A DNA stretch of 64,000 nucleotides, taken from the NCBI RefSeq assembly GCF_040869045.1, contig NW_027136913.1:124001-188000 (forward strand), given 5' to 3'. The notes beneath the pieces were generated by a model. The model had not been told where the DNA came from, made no database searches, and saw nothing but the letters and a program-made list of their open reading frames with translations. The translations under genes were made by a program, and so were the position numbers. This stretch comes from Eurosta solidaginis. Taxonomy: Eukaryota > Arthropoda > Insecta > Diptera > Tephritidae. Below are positions 12,091 to 23,869 of this stretch, piece by piece. Every line of letters begins with the position of its first letter. The stretch's first letter is position 1.

Positions 12091-12787
12091 AAATTAATTT
12101 TTATTTTTTTACTGGATGTATAAGATGTTTATTCTGTTATGTGTTTAAAGGAATAGATGAATAAAACGCTTGAAAAGTTGCCTTAAACTTTTTGATTTTT
12201 CTTAGCCCTAAAAGTTTTTATTAAGTATTTTCTTTTTCTTCACTTTGCCTTTTTTTCTGAAAAAGTTCTGGCAACTCTGATAATTACTATTCATTCCACA
12301 AATATTAACACTGATATTTTAATGCCTGAAGTTAGAACTAGTTTCTGTGGTTTTATGCTTTACTATGAGCTAAATAGTAGCAATTTTTTGATAGTAATGA
12401 GAATTTAGTAATGGCCAGTAATCATTAAGATATCTTCTAATGAAAATTAAGAATTGATTGTTTGATTGCAAAGTCTTTGAAAGTAAAATGACTAAATGAG
12501 TGTTATTCGCTTATTGGAGCAACTGTCCAATGTATCATCTTCTCCTGCGCATTTGCTCATATTTTCTCATAAAACATACATTTTACATTATTTGTATCCA
12601 CGAGAATGAATGAAATAAAAAAAGTATAGGTTGGCTAGCGATAGCATCGTACTTCAATAAAAAACGCTCATCTGAACAACGCTTAATTATTCATTTTAAT
12701 CCCAATTTTAATACTTTAACGTTCATTTTAAGTAGGACTCAGCGAAAAACTATATAAAAAATTCCTTTGCATGTCAAAACCTTACTG

Positions 12788-13290
12788 GCGAAGCTTACTA
12801 CGAGGTAGTCATCGACACACGCACCTAGACTCGGCTTAACATGCGTAAGTCTGAGTATAAAGGTGTGCCAGCTTTGTACTGCAAAGCAAGACTCCTTCTA
12901 CAAATTGCTTTCCACTTTTGGCTTCTACGCTGTGCTAACTGGCGCTAATTGTTAACACCTATGAAATTTAAATCTCCTTCCATCTGATCTCATGCGGTAA
13001 TCGTCGTCGCCAACTTTTTGAAAAACTTTTCTGTCGAACACTCTCATCTCTTTATCTGATGTTGCCATGGTCCATGCTTAATCACCATACGTAACCATAT
13101 ATAACAGGAAAGGCGCGATAAGTGACTTGTAGAACATGACTTTCGTTTGCCAAGAGAGGACTTTTCTGTTCAATTGCATAAAAGCAATTAAGTACCTGAC
13201 ACGATTTGCCTTCAAGGAGAGTAAGGTAGAACTTCTTTTCCGATTTTCGTCGTGCTCCTCTTCGCTTTATTATGCACTAAGAACACAGGG
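12788..13290 (-). pseudogene. RTE-type LINE ORF2 fragment (duplicate)
   Basis: Copy B counterpart of 7285-7765 with the same reading and the same damage plus a few substitutions. It arose by the segmental duplication, not by a second insertion. Confidence 0.7.
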
Positions 13291-13412
13291 AGAAAGAAAA
13301 TTGGGAGACTGAGAAGAGGAGAAAGAGAGGTGTATAAAGGTAAAGCAGAATAAAAAAACAAGAGAAAATTAAGTAAATCTTAATTATGAAATAAAACATA
13401 GTTCTTTCTGAT

Positions 13413-14795
13413 TACTCAGAGAGTAATATTTTCAAGTCCAATTAAACTTTTTTCAAGTCAAACTAAACTTTATATTTCAAATGAAGTTCTTAAAAATTAA
13501 GGTGAAATTTTTTATTAAAATATTAAACATTTTTTCAGCTTCAATGAAACTTTTTACGAACTAAATTTTTTCATTTCAAATCAGGGACGGAAAATAATAA
13601 TAATTTTTTTTTTCGGAGTCGAAAAAGTCCTGGTCAAAAAATTGTCCTAGGTGAAAATGTTTGAGTTCCCAGGTATCCCTATAACAATATCATGTCAGAT
13701 CATGCATGCTTTTTATTTTTTGAACTTTTTCCATAAAAGGCCACATATAAGAGTAAAACCTGTATTTTTATTTTTTGAGTCCGGTAGAACTAGTTAAACT
13801 CCGGCCTTTTTTTATTTTTAAAAGTCCGAGTTTAACTAGTTCTATCGGACTCAAAAAATAAAAATCCGAAAATAATTTCTGTCTTGATCCAAATATATTT
13901 AAAGCCCAAAACTAATAGTTTTGCAAGGAATTATATTGTAAAATGAATAACAGTTTCAAATGAAACTTTTTCGAATCAAATAAAATTTTTTTCAAATAAA
14001 ATAAAACTCTTTTCAAATAAAATGCAACCCTTTTCATGTCAAATGAAACTTTTTTCTAATTAAATCAAATATTCTTCTTATCAAATGAAATAGTTTTCAA
14101 AGGAAATGGAACTTTTTTTAATCATAATAAAATTTTTTTCATTTCAACTGAAACTTTTTCTAACCAAGTGAAACCTTTTTCAAGTAAAATTCAACCTTTT
14201 TCATTTCAAATGAAACTTTTTCCAAATAAAATTATAATTTTTTTAACTCAAATGAAACTTTTTTCGAATTAAATCAAATTTTCTACTTATCAACTTCTAC
14301 CGTTTTCAAGGAAAATGGAACTTTTTTTAATCAAAATACATTTTCTTTATATCAAATTAAACTTCTTTCATTTCGAATAAAACCTTTTTCATTGCCAATG
14401 AAAATTGCTTATGCGCCACACACACATATATGCAGCAGGATTAGGCAAATGAAACTTTATAAAGTAATTAAATTTTTCTCATTTCCAATGAAACTTTCCA
14501 ATTTCATACGAAATTTTTTTTAAAATCAAACGATATTTTTTTTTAACCAAAAGAAACTTTTTTCAAATAAAATAAAACTGTTTTCAAATTAAGTGCAACC
14601 TTTTCCAAATTAAATGAAACTTTTTTCAAAAAAAATTTAACTTTTTTCATTTCAAACTAAAATATTTTCAAATCAAATGAAATTTGTTCAAATAAAATAA
14701 AAGCTTCTTCAAATTAGATAAAACTTTTTCATTTCGAAAACCATTTTTTCCTTTTAATTGAAACTTTTTTCGAATTAAATGGAACTTTTATTTTA
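13413..14795. repeat. Degenerate TTTCAAATGAAAC minisatellite (duplicate)
   Basis: Copy B version of the array at 7910-9295, almost unchanged. Confidence 0.75.
13765..13866. repeat. 40-bp-arm palindrome (duplicate)
   Basis: Copy B version of the palindrome at 8262-8363, with both arms retained. Confidence 0.85.
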
Positions 14796-15891
14796 AATGT
14801 TAAGAGGTGCCTCATCGCAATTTTCGTTCTTCCATACTAATTTCCTGAAGGATTTTTGACTTTATAGTTCTAGTGGACCTGTGATTTGAGTAATTGAACC
14901 AAAATGACGAGTAAGATCTAATCTCTTATACGAAATTGAAGGATCTTCAAAAAGTATCTTATATCATATAAAAGCTGTATCTTTTTTTACATGTATATAC
15001 ATGTGCAATTTAACCTTATGTGGACACTATAGACTATGACCAACAGAGGTTAGCGTGTTTCCCTATTAAGCACAACTGGTTTGTAGGGAGTTGTTTAACA
15101 ATTGCCGCGAGTCTTCAATAATTGCCGCTAGATGGTTCTCCTAAGCATTATCTAAATCATGATAAGCGTTCTGTTTACCCCCAAATGTAGATGTATACAC
15201 ATGTAAAAAACACGGCTTATAACTGAATTTCATTGAAACGGACAAAGGGTTCAAGAGTAAACTGAGCATAACTTAACTGCAGCTTCATTCACTCTGAACA
15301 ACTGGGAATTCGGTGAGAGGCTCAGGCTTCAATAAGGTAAAAAGGTTCGTAAATAGTAATATTAAAAAATACGATAAACATACAGAATTGAATTGGCAAT
15401 TACTTTAGTTATTACTGCCTTTAAAAATCAACTTATTAATAAATAACATCAGTATACCGAACTTTATATTATTAAAACATTTAAAATGCTCACTAATTTA
15501 ATCACAGTTAACATGAACCATTTGTGAACCAGGTCATGAATATTTGTTTACGTATGATGAACTTGAAAAATCCTTTTCACAAATATATGGCGCACCTTAA
15601 TGTACGTTAGCACTGCAAAATGCAAGCATTTAAATTGTAAGAGTCTCACATGCGTGCTGAGTTTGTTGTACTACACTTGCAAATTTGCGCCGATTAATGA
15701 GCCAGAGAATAAACTTACTGTATTTCGCTCTTTATATATGATCCTTTATAGCACAATAGTTGGGTATAAACAGAATTGTATAAGATTCATTTAGAGCTTA
15801 ATACTAAGTATTAACATTTGTCCGGTAAATTATGCACAGATTCTTAGAACTAACAAATCAAATACATAATACATGTAAAATTGTTATATAT

Positions 15892-16432
15892 TGTGGCGAA
15901 TATTAGAGCATCACTATGCTATGCACTATGTTAGTAAATAATCAATACAACAAAAACAAGCCACACTTGTGTACACGAACACATCACTTACACACATACA
16001 TTGAAGGCGACGAAGAATATCTCACATACACATGTGTAGTCTAAGCTAAGAGCAGCTAAGAGCAGAAGCTGATACTCACACATACACACCATTATGGCTG
16101 GTAGAAAAGCATACAACTCCAATATACATGTATATAGCTGCTAACAAAGTATTAGATACAACTGTTGTCGAACACATTTTCGCGAAATGACTAGACCATA
16201 GCGGAAATGGGTGAACGAGAAAAACGAGAGTATAAAAGCAGCGCAAGCTGAGGAATCAGAATCAGTTTGATTTAAACACGCTATTAGTTGTGAAGTATAA
16301 TTGTGAAATACTACTCACAAAGTAGTCTAAATAAAGATCAATTTGCAATACAGAATATTGGAGTTATTTATTCGACAATTGAGCGATTCGAACGTTAGCA
16401 GAAGGTTTAAAAAATCGGAATCCCCCGTTACA
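15892..16432 (+). mobile_element. Solo LTR (541 bp) with 4-bp target duplication
   Basis: Starts TGTGGCGAATATTAG and ends CCCGTTACA, with ATAT on both sides (15888-15891, 16433-16436). It contains a TATA box (TATAAAAG near 16231), AATAAA near 16330 and the 3' part shared with the LTR at 2467-3126. No internal retrotransposon sequence adjoins it, so it is a solo LTR left by LTR-LTR recombination. Confidence 0.9.
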
Positions 16433-16604
16433 ATATCTTCAATCCGGTGCGACACACGTGAGTCTAAAAATGTTTCAAAAATATTGTGAGGGCTGTCTTG
16501 GCAAGTGCTCAAATTTATAGTACCCAAGGTTCATTTGGCTAGAAGAAAGTTTAACTTGACTTGAAACAGATTTCTTTTGACTAGAAAAAAAGCTAGTTCA
16601 GAAA

Positions 16605-16708
16605 ACAAAACCGAATTGATATGTGCCATTTGCAAAAAAAATGTCTGTAAGCGAAGTCACAACCGTGATGTATGCATCAAATGCATTAATAGTAATATAA
16701 ATGTTTGA
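16605..16708 (+). pseudogene. piggyBac-like transposase C-terminal Cys-rich tail
   Basis: A short frame reads CAICKKNVCKRSHNRDVCIKC before a TGA at 16706. The spacing C-x2-C-K-K-x2-C-x3-H-N-x-D-x-C-x2-C matches the cysteine-rich C-terminal domain of insect piggyBac transposases, which binds the terminal repeats. Nothing recognisable from the catalytic domain precedes it; minisatellite-like sequence does. It is a small remnant, and the call rests on the cysteine spacing alone. Confidence 0.6.
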
Positions 16709-16769
16709 AAATAATTTAACAACTTTCAAATATTGCATTTAATTCATTTTGTCAATACGAAATATATTC

Positions 16770-16785
16770 GGGTCGAAAACGACCC
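16770..16785. repeat. GGGTCG-AAAA-CGACCC palindrome
   Basis: A perfect 6-bp-stem inverted repeat lies 61 bases after the piggyBac-like stop codon. Similar GGGTCG/CGACCC palindromes occur near termini of piggyBac-like elements, so it may mark the old element end. That link is inference. Confidence 0.5.
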
Positions 16786-16814
16786 TAAACGAAGAATTAT
16801 GAAGTTTTTTTTTT

Positions 16815-17265
16815 TCGTAGGTCTACGGTTAAGAAAGTTTCATTTCATTTGAAAAAGTTTCGTTTGACTAGAAAAAGTTTCATTTGAAAAACGTTTCATT
16901 TGATTAGTTTCAATTGACTTGAAGAAGGTTTCAATTTGTTTGAAAAATTTAATTTGATTTGAAAAAGTTTTCAATTGATTGGAAGAAAGGTTCATTTGAC
17001 TAGAAAAAAGTATGATTCAGTTTAAAGAAAGTCTTATTTGTTTCGAAAAAGTTTAATTTGATTTAAAGATAATTTTATTTGACTTGTAAATAGTTTCAAT
17101 TGAAAAAAATGTCGTTTGTCTAGAAAAAGTTTCATTTGAAAAACGTTTCGTTTGATTAGTTTCAATTGACTTGAAAAAGGTTTCAGTTGATTTGAAAAAA
17201 TTACATTCGATTCGAAAAAACTTTGCACTAAAGTGTTACCTCCGGGTAGCAGCAAAACGGTGTTT
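16815..17265. repeat. GAAAAAGTTTCATTTG minisatellite, inverted relative to 7.9 kb
   Basis: Imperfect units with the core GAAAAAGTTTCATTTGA are the reverse complement of the TTTCAAATGAAAC array in the duplicated segments. Confidence 0.7.
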
Positions 17266-17269
17266 TCAA

Positions 17270-18650
17270 TAGTAATCAAATACCTCAGGATTACTCTGGA
17301 CATTAGTCCCATATTTCTCATTTATAAGCTACCGTGGACCTCAACCAGAACTTCGAAATATCTCTGAGCAAACAAGAAAAAAAAAAAACGACAGTAAGAA
17401 AATTGAAAAATATTTCTGGATTGATAATTTATCTCTGGGTACAGTTTCTTCAGAAATTACCCTGATCAGAAATTAGTGATCGCAAAAAAGGTGCTAATAT
17501 ATATGGGCCAAATTTCAAAAATTGGATTGCTACCTCACTACACTTCAAGCAAAAGTCCTATCATTTAATCCGTGTTTACATTATGTCAATCTTAAGGTCA
17601 TTACGGTCCGACACTCCATCGCTGGCAACCCCACTAGCATTCTTCAATCATGGGCTCTTAAATAAATTATCTGGTTCATATCAGATCAGTATTCCCGATA
17701 TTGGTGTCACCAGGGACGGATCGGTTCTTCTATTGCTACGATAGCAGCAACATTTTTATTAACTTCTGGTCGTTATCTCCTTTTCCTTACTCAGCAAGAA
17801 GACATGTAGTTCCCTGCAACGGACAAAGCAACATCTGTGGTTAGGTTTAACTTTCAAGTCTGTAAGCATCTCACATAGACCAAATGTGTCCATAGTCTAC
17901 GAAAACCGTAATGGAGGTTATGTATTTGCGATATACAATACTTTAAATCTATTAGCCCGATTTTTAAAGAGTCAAACATTTAAGGTCGCTATCAATATTT
18001 GCACTAATGTGCATCTGTTGCTCGCCTAAATGCAGCATCGAACTTTGGTATGAGAAAATCAATAAATTGAGAATGAAAAAAAGTTTGAGTACACAAATAA
18101 CCAAGAGCGCAAAATAAACCATTGAGTTTTATTTAATTACTTCTTGAAATGGAAATTTACTACTTCAAATGTTACAATTCAATAGTTCGAGAGCTAACGG
18201 TAAACTTACTCTTTAACACTATAAACTTTTTCTTTCGCTGCGCCATCCGTAATTACTGCCGCACGCTCTTGGCGTAAGTACAGTTATGAACAAATAAATA
18301 TGTTCGCCTTTCCTGTACATTAAGAAGGCAAGTCTTGTAACGTAAATAGTCAATAATTTCAAGTGACGCATGTCTATTTTCTAAGTCACCGAATTTCAGA
18401 CCAAAATTCCAGCACCTCGTCTCTTCAATTCATGGCTTACGTGCCACATGTCAGAAAGGTCCTGTTTTCCACTTGTTGGATTGATAAAATGTCCATCTTT
18501 AGTACTCCATCATAAGGCCGGTATTTTCCCCCAGCCACTTCAAAATGCTTAGACTATCATTTGATAACAATTTTAAGTCATCTTTGGCAGTGGGATTTAT
18601 AAGTGGAAAAGGTTTGAAGTATACGAGCTACATAAATCATCCTCCATTTA
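17270..18650. other. No recognised feature
   Basis: Reading both strands gave only short frames with no family resemblance. I see no RNA gene or clear repeat. Confidence 0.45.
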
Positions 18651-18659
18651 GCTGTAACA

Positions 18660-19410
18660 GACTACCTGTTTCCATTTTATATTGAGAGTCAAGCAGAAAT
18701 TAAGGCAATAATCTCGCATACCACAGCGTCAAAAAGTGTCTTAGAGTGGAAGCAATCCCAGGAAAGGATCAGGACGGAGAAAAGCATATATCTATGTTGG
18801 GTCTAAGGGCATATTGGAATAGATGGGAATGAAAAAGCAGATGCACTAGCGCAGATGAAACGGCACATCCCTTGAAGCTTGCTCCATAGGCGTCCCAATT
18901 AGTTTGGACAGGATTGAGAGAAGGTGCGAGGTGCACATAGTGTCGAAGAATATGTGTGGGTCTCACAACGCTAGACTAACAAAGTTGCTCCCATCACTAA
19001 AGAGAGAGGATTGCAGACTCATGGCGAGTATTCTGACTGAATACTGCTTTCTCGCGTGACATGCCTTTAAATTAGGCTTGGTCAGTTATAGCAGATATAG
19101 CAAGTGCGGGTTGGAAAAGGAAACGGTCGAGCACATTTTGTGTACGTGCCCTGCGCCTTCCAGGCTAAACTCCTGCTACTAGGAGTGATACAGCCATCAG
19201 ATTTAGAAGCAGCAAGTGGCTTAAGTCCTAGGAATCTTCTAGTATTTGCCAAGAGGACGGAGTTATTTTATTACATAGGTCCTGGTTTTTGGTAGGGTTT
19301 TTCAGTTTGGTGGTTAAAACAAACTTCTGGTAACACTACGGACTTATTCAGTCTATGTGAAGTACTCGTGGGCCAGCCAGTTCAACTTAACCTAACCTAG
19401 CTTAACATCG
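18660..19410 (+). pseudogene. LOA/I-type LINE RNase H and C-terminus remnant
   Basis: Around 18785-18860 the plus strand reads SIYLCWV, a stop, GHIGIDGNEKADALA. This is the conserved end of the LINE-encoded RNase H (WVPGH.GI.GNEKAD.LA). Further on, CGLEKETVEHIL-like and CTCP-like pieces near 19105-19150 correspond to the zinc-finger-like C-terminus. SDLEAASGLSPRNLLVFAK near 19198 fits the final segment of LOA/I-type ORF2 proteins. Several frame changes and stops break it. The end is followed by a CCTAACCTAGC stretch. A related 3' end lies inverted at 31815-32170. Confidence 0.7.
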
Positions 19411-19419
19411 CTGTATTCA

Positions 19420-20450
19420 CTATCCCTCACTTAAAATTCATTATTATATATTGATATTGAGTAAATGAAGATGTGCTTATGTAGGTATGTACTTACATAA
19501 ATATCCGTAATAGCAAAGGAATCGCTGCTTGTAAATTGAAAGCGCAAAGTGTCTCACTAAAGGATAGCTAAACTAAAAGCATGGAAGGGTCAAGTCAATT
19601 TGTGCAGCTAACTGCACGAAGCTCGATTTAAAATCACTTTCTTCTTTAAACTGATTTAATAGCTAATTACGAACAACAACAACAATCACTGAGCAATTTT
19701 ATTAATGGAGGATTTGCGTAGGATGTCTGAAGTAGTGTTGATGTTAAAGCTTTAAGTGGCAATAAATAAGGAATGAAATGTGAGTAAATTAGCATTCTCT
19801 GCCAAAAATATTAGTAAATACATCGAATATAATAAAAGATATTTCACTCCCAAATGAATTAACTAATTATAGTAGCTTTCCAGAAAAAAATGTTACGTAT
19901 ACGCACTGGCACTGGTTGTTTTTAATAAAACAACGTGCTTATTCTTACAAGGCACAACTTGGCATGAACAGACTATTTATTTTTTTTGGTTTAAACTAGC
20001 AGACCCGGCAGACGTTCTACTCTGCGCCGTCTTTTTCGCTCCATCTATCTCTGTCTTCGTCTCACTCTATCTCTTTCTCAGTCTCCTTCTCCTTCCCTCT
20101 TTTCTCTTCTCTCAAGTTCTTCTCTTTCTTCTTCGTCCCTTATTGCGAGTCCCAGAGGGTGGTATGTATTTTGTTCCAGTCGAATTCCGAGTCCCAGTCC
20201 CACTCCGAGTCTCAGTTCCAGTCATAGTCCTACTCCCAGCCCAGTCCGTTTCTGGTCTACTTACCCTAGAAAAGGATCGTAAATATTAATATAGGCAAAC
20301 TTATATACCAAATTTTAGGCAAAGCGAATAGGACGTATGTAAATAGGTATGTAGGTATTATTAATTCATGTCCTTATTTCGGCTTCGCATGCATATTTAT
20401 CAGTTTTGCCAGGTTGATGCGACTAAATCGATTATCACAATGAATATTAC
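19420..20450. other. No gene; polypyrimidine tract at about 20020-20150
   Basis: Nothing coding was recognised. From about 20020 to 20150 one strand is almost all C and T (TCTATCTCTTTCTCAGTCTCC...), followed by short repeats of GAGTCCCAGTCC around 20180-20240. These look like decayed simple repeats. Confidence 0.45.
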
Positions 20451-20454
20451 TTTA

Positions 20455-20690
20455 AAGCTCTCAGCAACAGCTTTCGTTTGATATCCATATTTTATAGACA
20501 CATTCTGGGGGTATCCGGGCCCACGTTTGGCCTATATCTCGAGACCCTAGTCACCCAGGGTATGAAAACAGCCCTCTACTAAAGCGCTCATCAACAGCTT
20601 CCATTTGATACCAATATTTTACAAACATATCTCATGATTACCGAGGTCCACGTTTTGATCTCAAGACCCTAGCCAAGACAGGATAAAAAG
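20455..20690. repeat. Two diverged ~115-bp tandem units
   Basis: The pattern GCTCTCAGCAACAGCTTTCG... TTTGATATCCATATTTTATAGACACATTCTG ... CCACGTTTGGCCTATATCTCGAGACCCTAG is repeated with divergence from about 20575. The order of short motifs (TTTGATAC, CATAT, ACAAACACATTCT, GGTCCAC, ATATCTCGA) parallels the 130-bp unit of family A. This suggests distant relatedness. Confidence 0.5.
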
Positions 20691-20696
20691 TATCCT

Positions 20697-20815
20697 TATG
20701 CATGCACACATAACCAGAAGCTCGAAGTGAAGAGATGTCTCACATACACACACATGTAGTCATCATCCGAAGTAATTACTCAAACATACACACGAATATG
20801 GCTATAAGCTACAAT
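20697..20815 (+). mobile_element. LTR fragment
   Basis: The motif order GCATGCACACATAACCAGAAGC... ACACATGTAGTCA... CTCAAACATACACACGAATATGGCTA aligns by eye with the middle of the LTR at 28382-28944. Both ends are missing. Confidence 0.55.
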
Positions 20816-20933
20816 TTATTTAATAATTTGGGAACAATTTAAACAGGGTGACATCAGGACGGACAAGGCGATAGCTGTTTCGATTATACCTTGCAAATCT
20901 CTTCAAATCCATTTCTCCCGGGAGTGGGATTCG

Positions 20934-21955
20934 AACTGAATGCGACCTTACTTGAACATTTACGTCGATGACATTACGCTACCGACTGTCTTACACATAA
21001 ACATCTTGGGTGTGACGTTCGATCAGGGTCTACATTTTGAATACCATGCAACCGCAGTTGCTCCCAAAATCCAGAGCCGCACTAATTTCTTCAAATTTCT
21101 TGCCGGCAGCCCTTGGAGTAATGACAAAGAAACGCTCATTATCACTTACAAAGCAATTCGCCGGCAGATTGCATGCTACGCGTCCCCGTTATGGTCACCA
21201 AGCCTAAAGTATACTCACTGGAAGAAAATACAGGTCTGCCAAAATATTGCCCTCAGAACCGCTACGGGCTGTCTTCTTATGTCCCCAGAACACCACCTAC
21301 ACAATGAGGTGAGAGTACTCCCCATTAGGGAGAGAAATTAAATGCTATCCAAGCAGCTTCTGTTGAATACCCAGAAACACGGGCATCCCAACAGACATCT
21401 GATTGACGAGCCAACACCGCTGGTAAGCATTATGAGGAAGTATGGCACCTGAGAACACAGCCGTATGAAGCAAAAAAGCACAAGCAGGTCCTCATTGATA
21501 CCCACAAACAGACGTCGGACCTGTATGTAAGGAATTGCCCGGCGAATCCAGTTCTTAAAGAACAATACCCAGATATTGCAGAAGAGGAACGCACTCTACC
21601 TAGAGAAACGCGCGTCGCTCTAGCTCAACATCGATCTGGATACAGTAACATGTTAAACTCTTACCTACACAGAATCAAGCCCGACATACCAAATGTATGT
21701 CCTACTTGCATTGTGTTCCCACATGGCACCAACCATCTGTTCAATTGTAATGTGGAACCAGCGCCTCTAAAACCCTTCTCACTATAGTCCACCGCTGTTG
21801 AAACTGTAAGTTTCCTTAGACTCCCGTTAGAGGATACTGATGACAATTTGTGATCGGTCACACTTATTGGATGGGGCGAAGTACTGCTACAGCAACAGCA
21901 TCATACAAACCAATCTCAAAAAGGTTTTCGAACAGTTTTTGTGAATGCATTAAGT
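20934..21955 (+). pseudogene. Jockey-clade LINE reverse transcriptase C-terminal half
   Basis: An open frame at 20940-21341 encodes the thumb and connection region after the RT catalytic site. Readable pieces are INILGVTFDQGLHFEYHA, KETLIITYKAI, YASPLWSPSLKYTHWKKIQV, CQNIALRTATGC and MSPEHHLHNEVRVLPIRERN. These are typical of Jockey-type LINEs in Diptera, where the mobile element needs RT to copy its RNA. After the stop at 21339-21341 the same protein can be followed in shifting frames (MLSKQLLLNTQKHGHPNRH, later a P-x-VCPTC / HMAPTICS zinc-knuckle-like stretch) to about 21955, with many stops. An A-rich tail at 22000-22020 marks the likely 3' end. It starts abruptly, so the copy is 5'-truncated. 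Confidence 0.8.
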
Positions 21956-22034
21956 CGTTGTGAAGAACTCAAAGTGTGAAGTGCTAATTTCAGATAAAAA
22001 AATATTTAAAAAAAAAAAAATAAGTGAAGTGACC

Positions 22035-23713
22035 ATTCCAAATCAAAAAGTTTACAATAAATCCACCATCCTCTACACCGCAAGATGAAGCAACTACATC
22101 AAGAACTATCGAAAACCCAATGAGTCATATACCCAAGCATGGTGTTACTGTTTTTGGTGTGTCTACTGATTTAACTGATCTTAATTTACCAACCCATCTG
22201 GATATCTTGAGATACTTAAGCGAACGTGCTAAAACAGAACAAAAAAGTTTTCTCATAAATAATTCACTATTCAAGTACAAGATAAGTTGATTGGAACTTG
22301 GGAAAAACTTGGTATGGAAATAATGCTGAAAAAAAGTGTATTTAATAAATTGAATAAATTGCTTGACAAGTATCAAGAGCAAATCAAGAGAAGAAACAAC
22401 ACCCAACAATTTACAGAGTATGTAAAATCTCTGGAAAAAATTGTTTATATTGGAACATGTAAATGCGATTTGAAGGCAGCTCCATGTGCATGCGGCTGGG
22501 TTCCCGAACGTCTCAAAGAGTTCATGCACGATCAGCATAATCAGAGAAGACTAGCAATGGATGCATTTATGACAGAAACTGAAGAGCAAGGAGCAACGTC
22601 TATGTCATCAATACCAACATACCAAGATCCCGATGATGATGGTTCGTTTGCTTCTACACTCAACGAACTTCTGTTTCGGCATTTGTTTGAAGCTTTGGAT
22701 AAATCAACCAACACTGGACCAAGATCGGCAACCGGAAAACTGAGCCGTCAAATCGAAACTTGTGAAAATCTTCCGGTAAGTTATTGATATCACTCATTTA
22801 TTATAATTGTCAACCATTTTTAATTATTTTATTATTATATATTTTCAGGTGGTGGACGGCTTCCAGATAATTGAGTTGCAAAATATGCCCCCTGCTCCAG
22901 AAAAAATTGAATTTTCCACCGATTCGAAGTACTTATACGACATGGCCCATGCAATTTCTAGGGGCGTGGTTCCGGTGGATCTGGCTAACATCAAACCAGG
23001 GAAAATTGAACATCATCGGTGGCTCACCAAGGCCGCTATATTATTGCGATTATATGTGACAACAGAAAATCCAGATATAAATTAAGAATTCTGATTGAAT
23101 TTATAATTAAATGTTATGTGCCAATGTACTTCAATATCAAGTATTACAACTCTGTCGTGTACGGCAGTGCATTATTTTTCATTGGTTGGTCACGATTTCT
23201 AGAACCTCGTTTACGCTAAATTGTCAATCAAGTAATAAAAGATAATTCATATTATGCGCATTCGGAAAATATCTTTTTATCAATGTTGTTTGATGATAGC
23301 AAAGAAAAGCGCGACTGTGCCATCAAGAATGCTATCGAACCGATGTTGAAGAGCCAATGGAACTTAGAGTTTATAAAAAACCAGATATAAACTTTAATTG
23401 CACAAGTTATACGGAAATGGTCAATTTGAATGATATAAATATCGTATTTGAACCACCATTCACGCGAAGCATTCCGTACGATATATTGAAAGAATATTTA
23501 AATCAAGATGATCCACTGTTTAATGATCCAAAAATTCCATCACACATACAAGGAACGGAACGACACGTTCAATTGCTAGCTAGCGTTTCCAAACGGGTTA
23601 CACCGGAAAATGTAGAGGCTGTTATGGCGACGACATTAAAGTGCCGTGCGAAATTGCCCAGACTTGAAAGTAAAAAAGAATTCAAACAATTTTTTTTTAG
23701 TTTCTTTCTATAA
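22035..23713 (+). pseudogene. Broken gene of an uncharacterised arthropod family, copy 1
   Basis: I recognise the family from arthropod genomes but know no function for it. Exon 1 reads through 22120-22775 with a frame change near 22285. It includes HGVTVFGVSTDLTDLNLPTH, KLIGTWEKLGMEI, a C-x-C-x6-C-x-C cluster (22458-22493) and KEFMHDQHNQRR. A clean 73-bp phase-0 intron (22776-22848, GTAAGT...TTTTCAG) leads into VVDGFQIIELQNMPPAPEKI, then GKIEHHRWLTKAAILLRLY. Further frames give ILIEFIIKCYVPMYFNIKYY (frameshift near 23083), a stop near 23218, then MLFDDSKEKRDCAIKNAIE, a frameshift near 23340, and PSHIQGTERHVQLLASVSKR to the end LPRLESKKEF. The retained intron shows it is not a processed copy. 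At least three frame lesions make it inactive. A paralogous remnant lies at 48205-48947 on the other strand. Confidence 0.7.
22776..22848 (+). other. Intron of the 22.0-23.7 kb pseudogene
   Basis: GTAAGT donor after CCG and a T-rich ...TTTTCAG acceptor before GTGGTGGAC. Removing it joins the two family-like halves without changing frame, at a length (73 bp) usual for dipteran introns. Confidence 0.7.
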
Positions 23714-23869
23714 CTAACTTAAATTAATTTTTTCATTTACATATGTTCTGACTAAATAAATTTGTTAAGAGAAAAAATAGACATTATTATAAATAAATAA
23801 TAAATATTATTATAAATAAATAAATAAAAATAAAGAAAAAACATAGACATTTAGCTGATTTTTTCATGT

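Larger units (their letters stand above)
10921..16432 (+). repeat. Tandem segmental duplication, copy B
   Basis: Second copy, joined head to tail to copy A at 10920/10921. Relative to copy A it lacks about 62 bp near 11000, about 18 bp in the MITE left arm and about 180 bp that include the MITE right arm. It has one extra 130-bp family A unit (about 11200-11330). The downstream spacing settles at 5503 bp. Confidence 0.95.
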
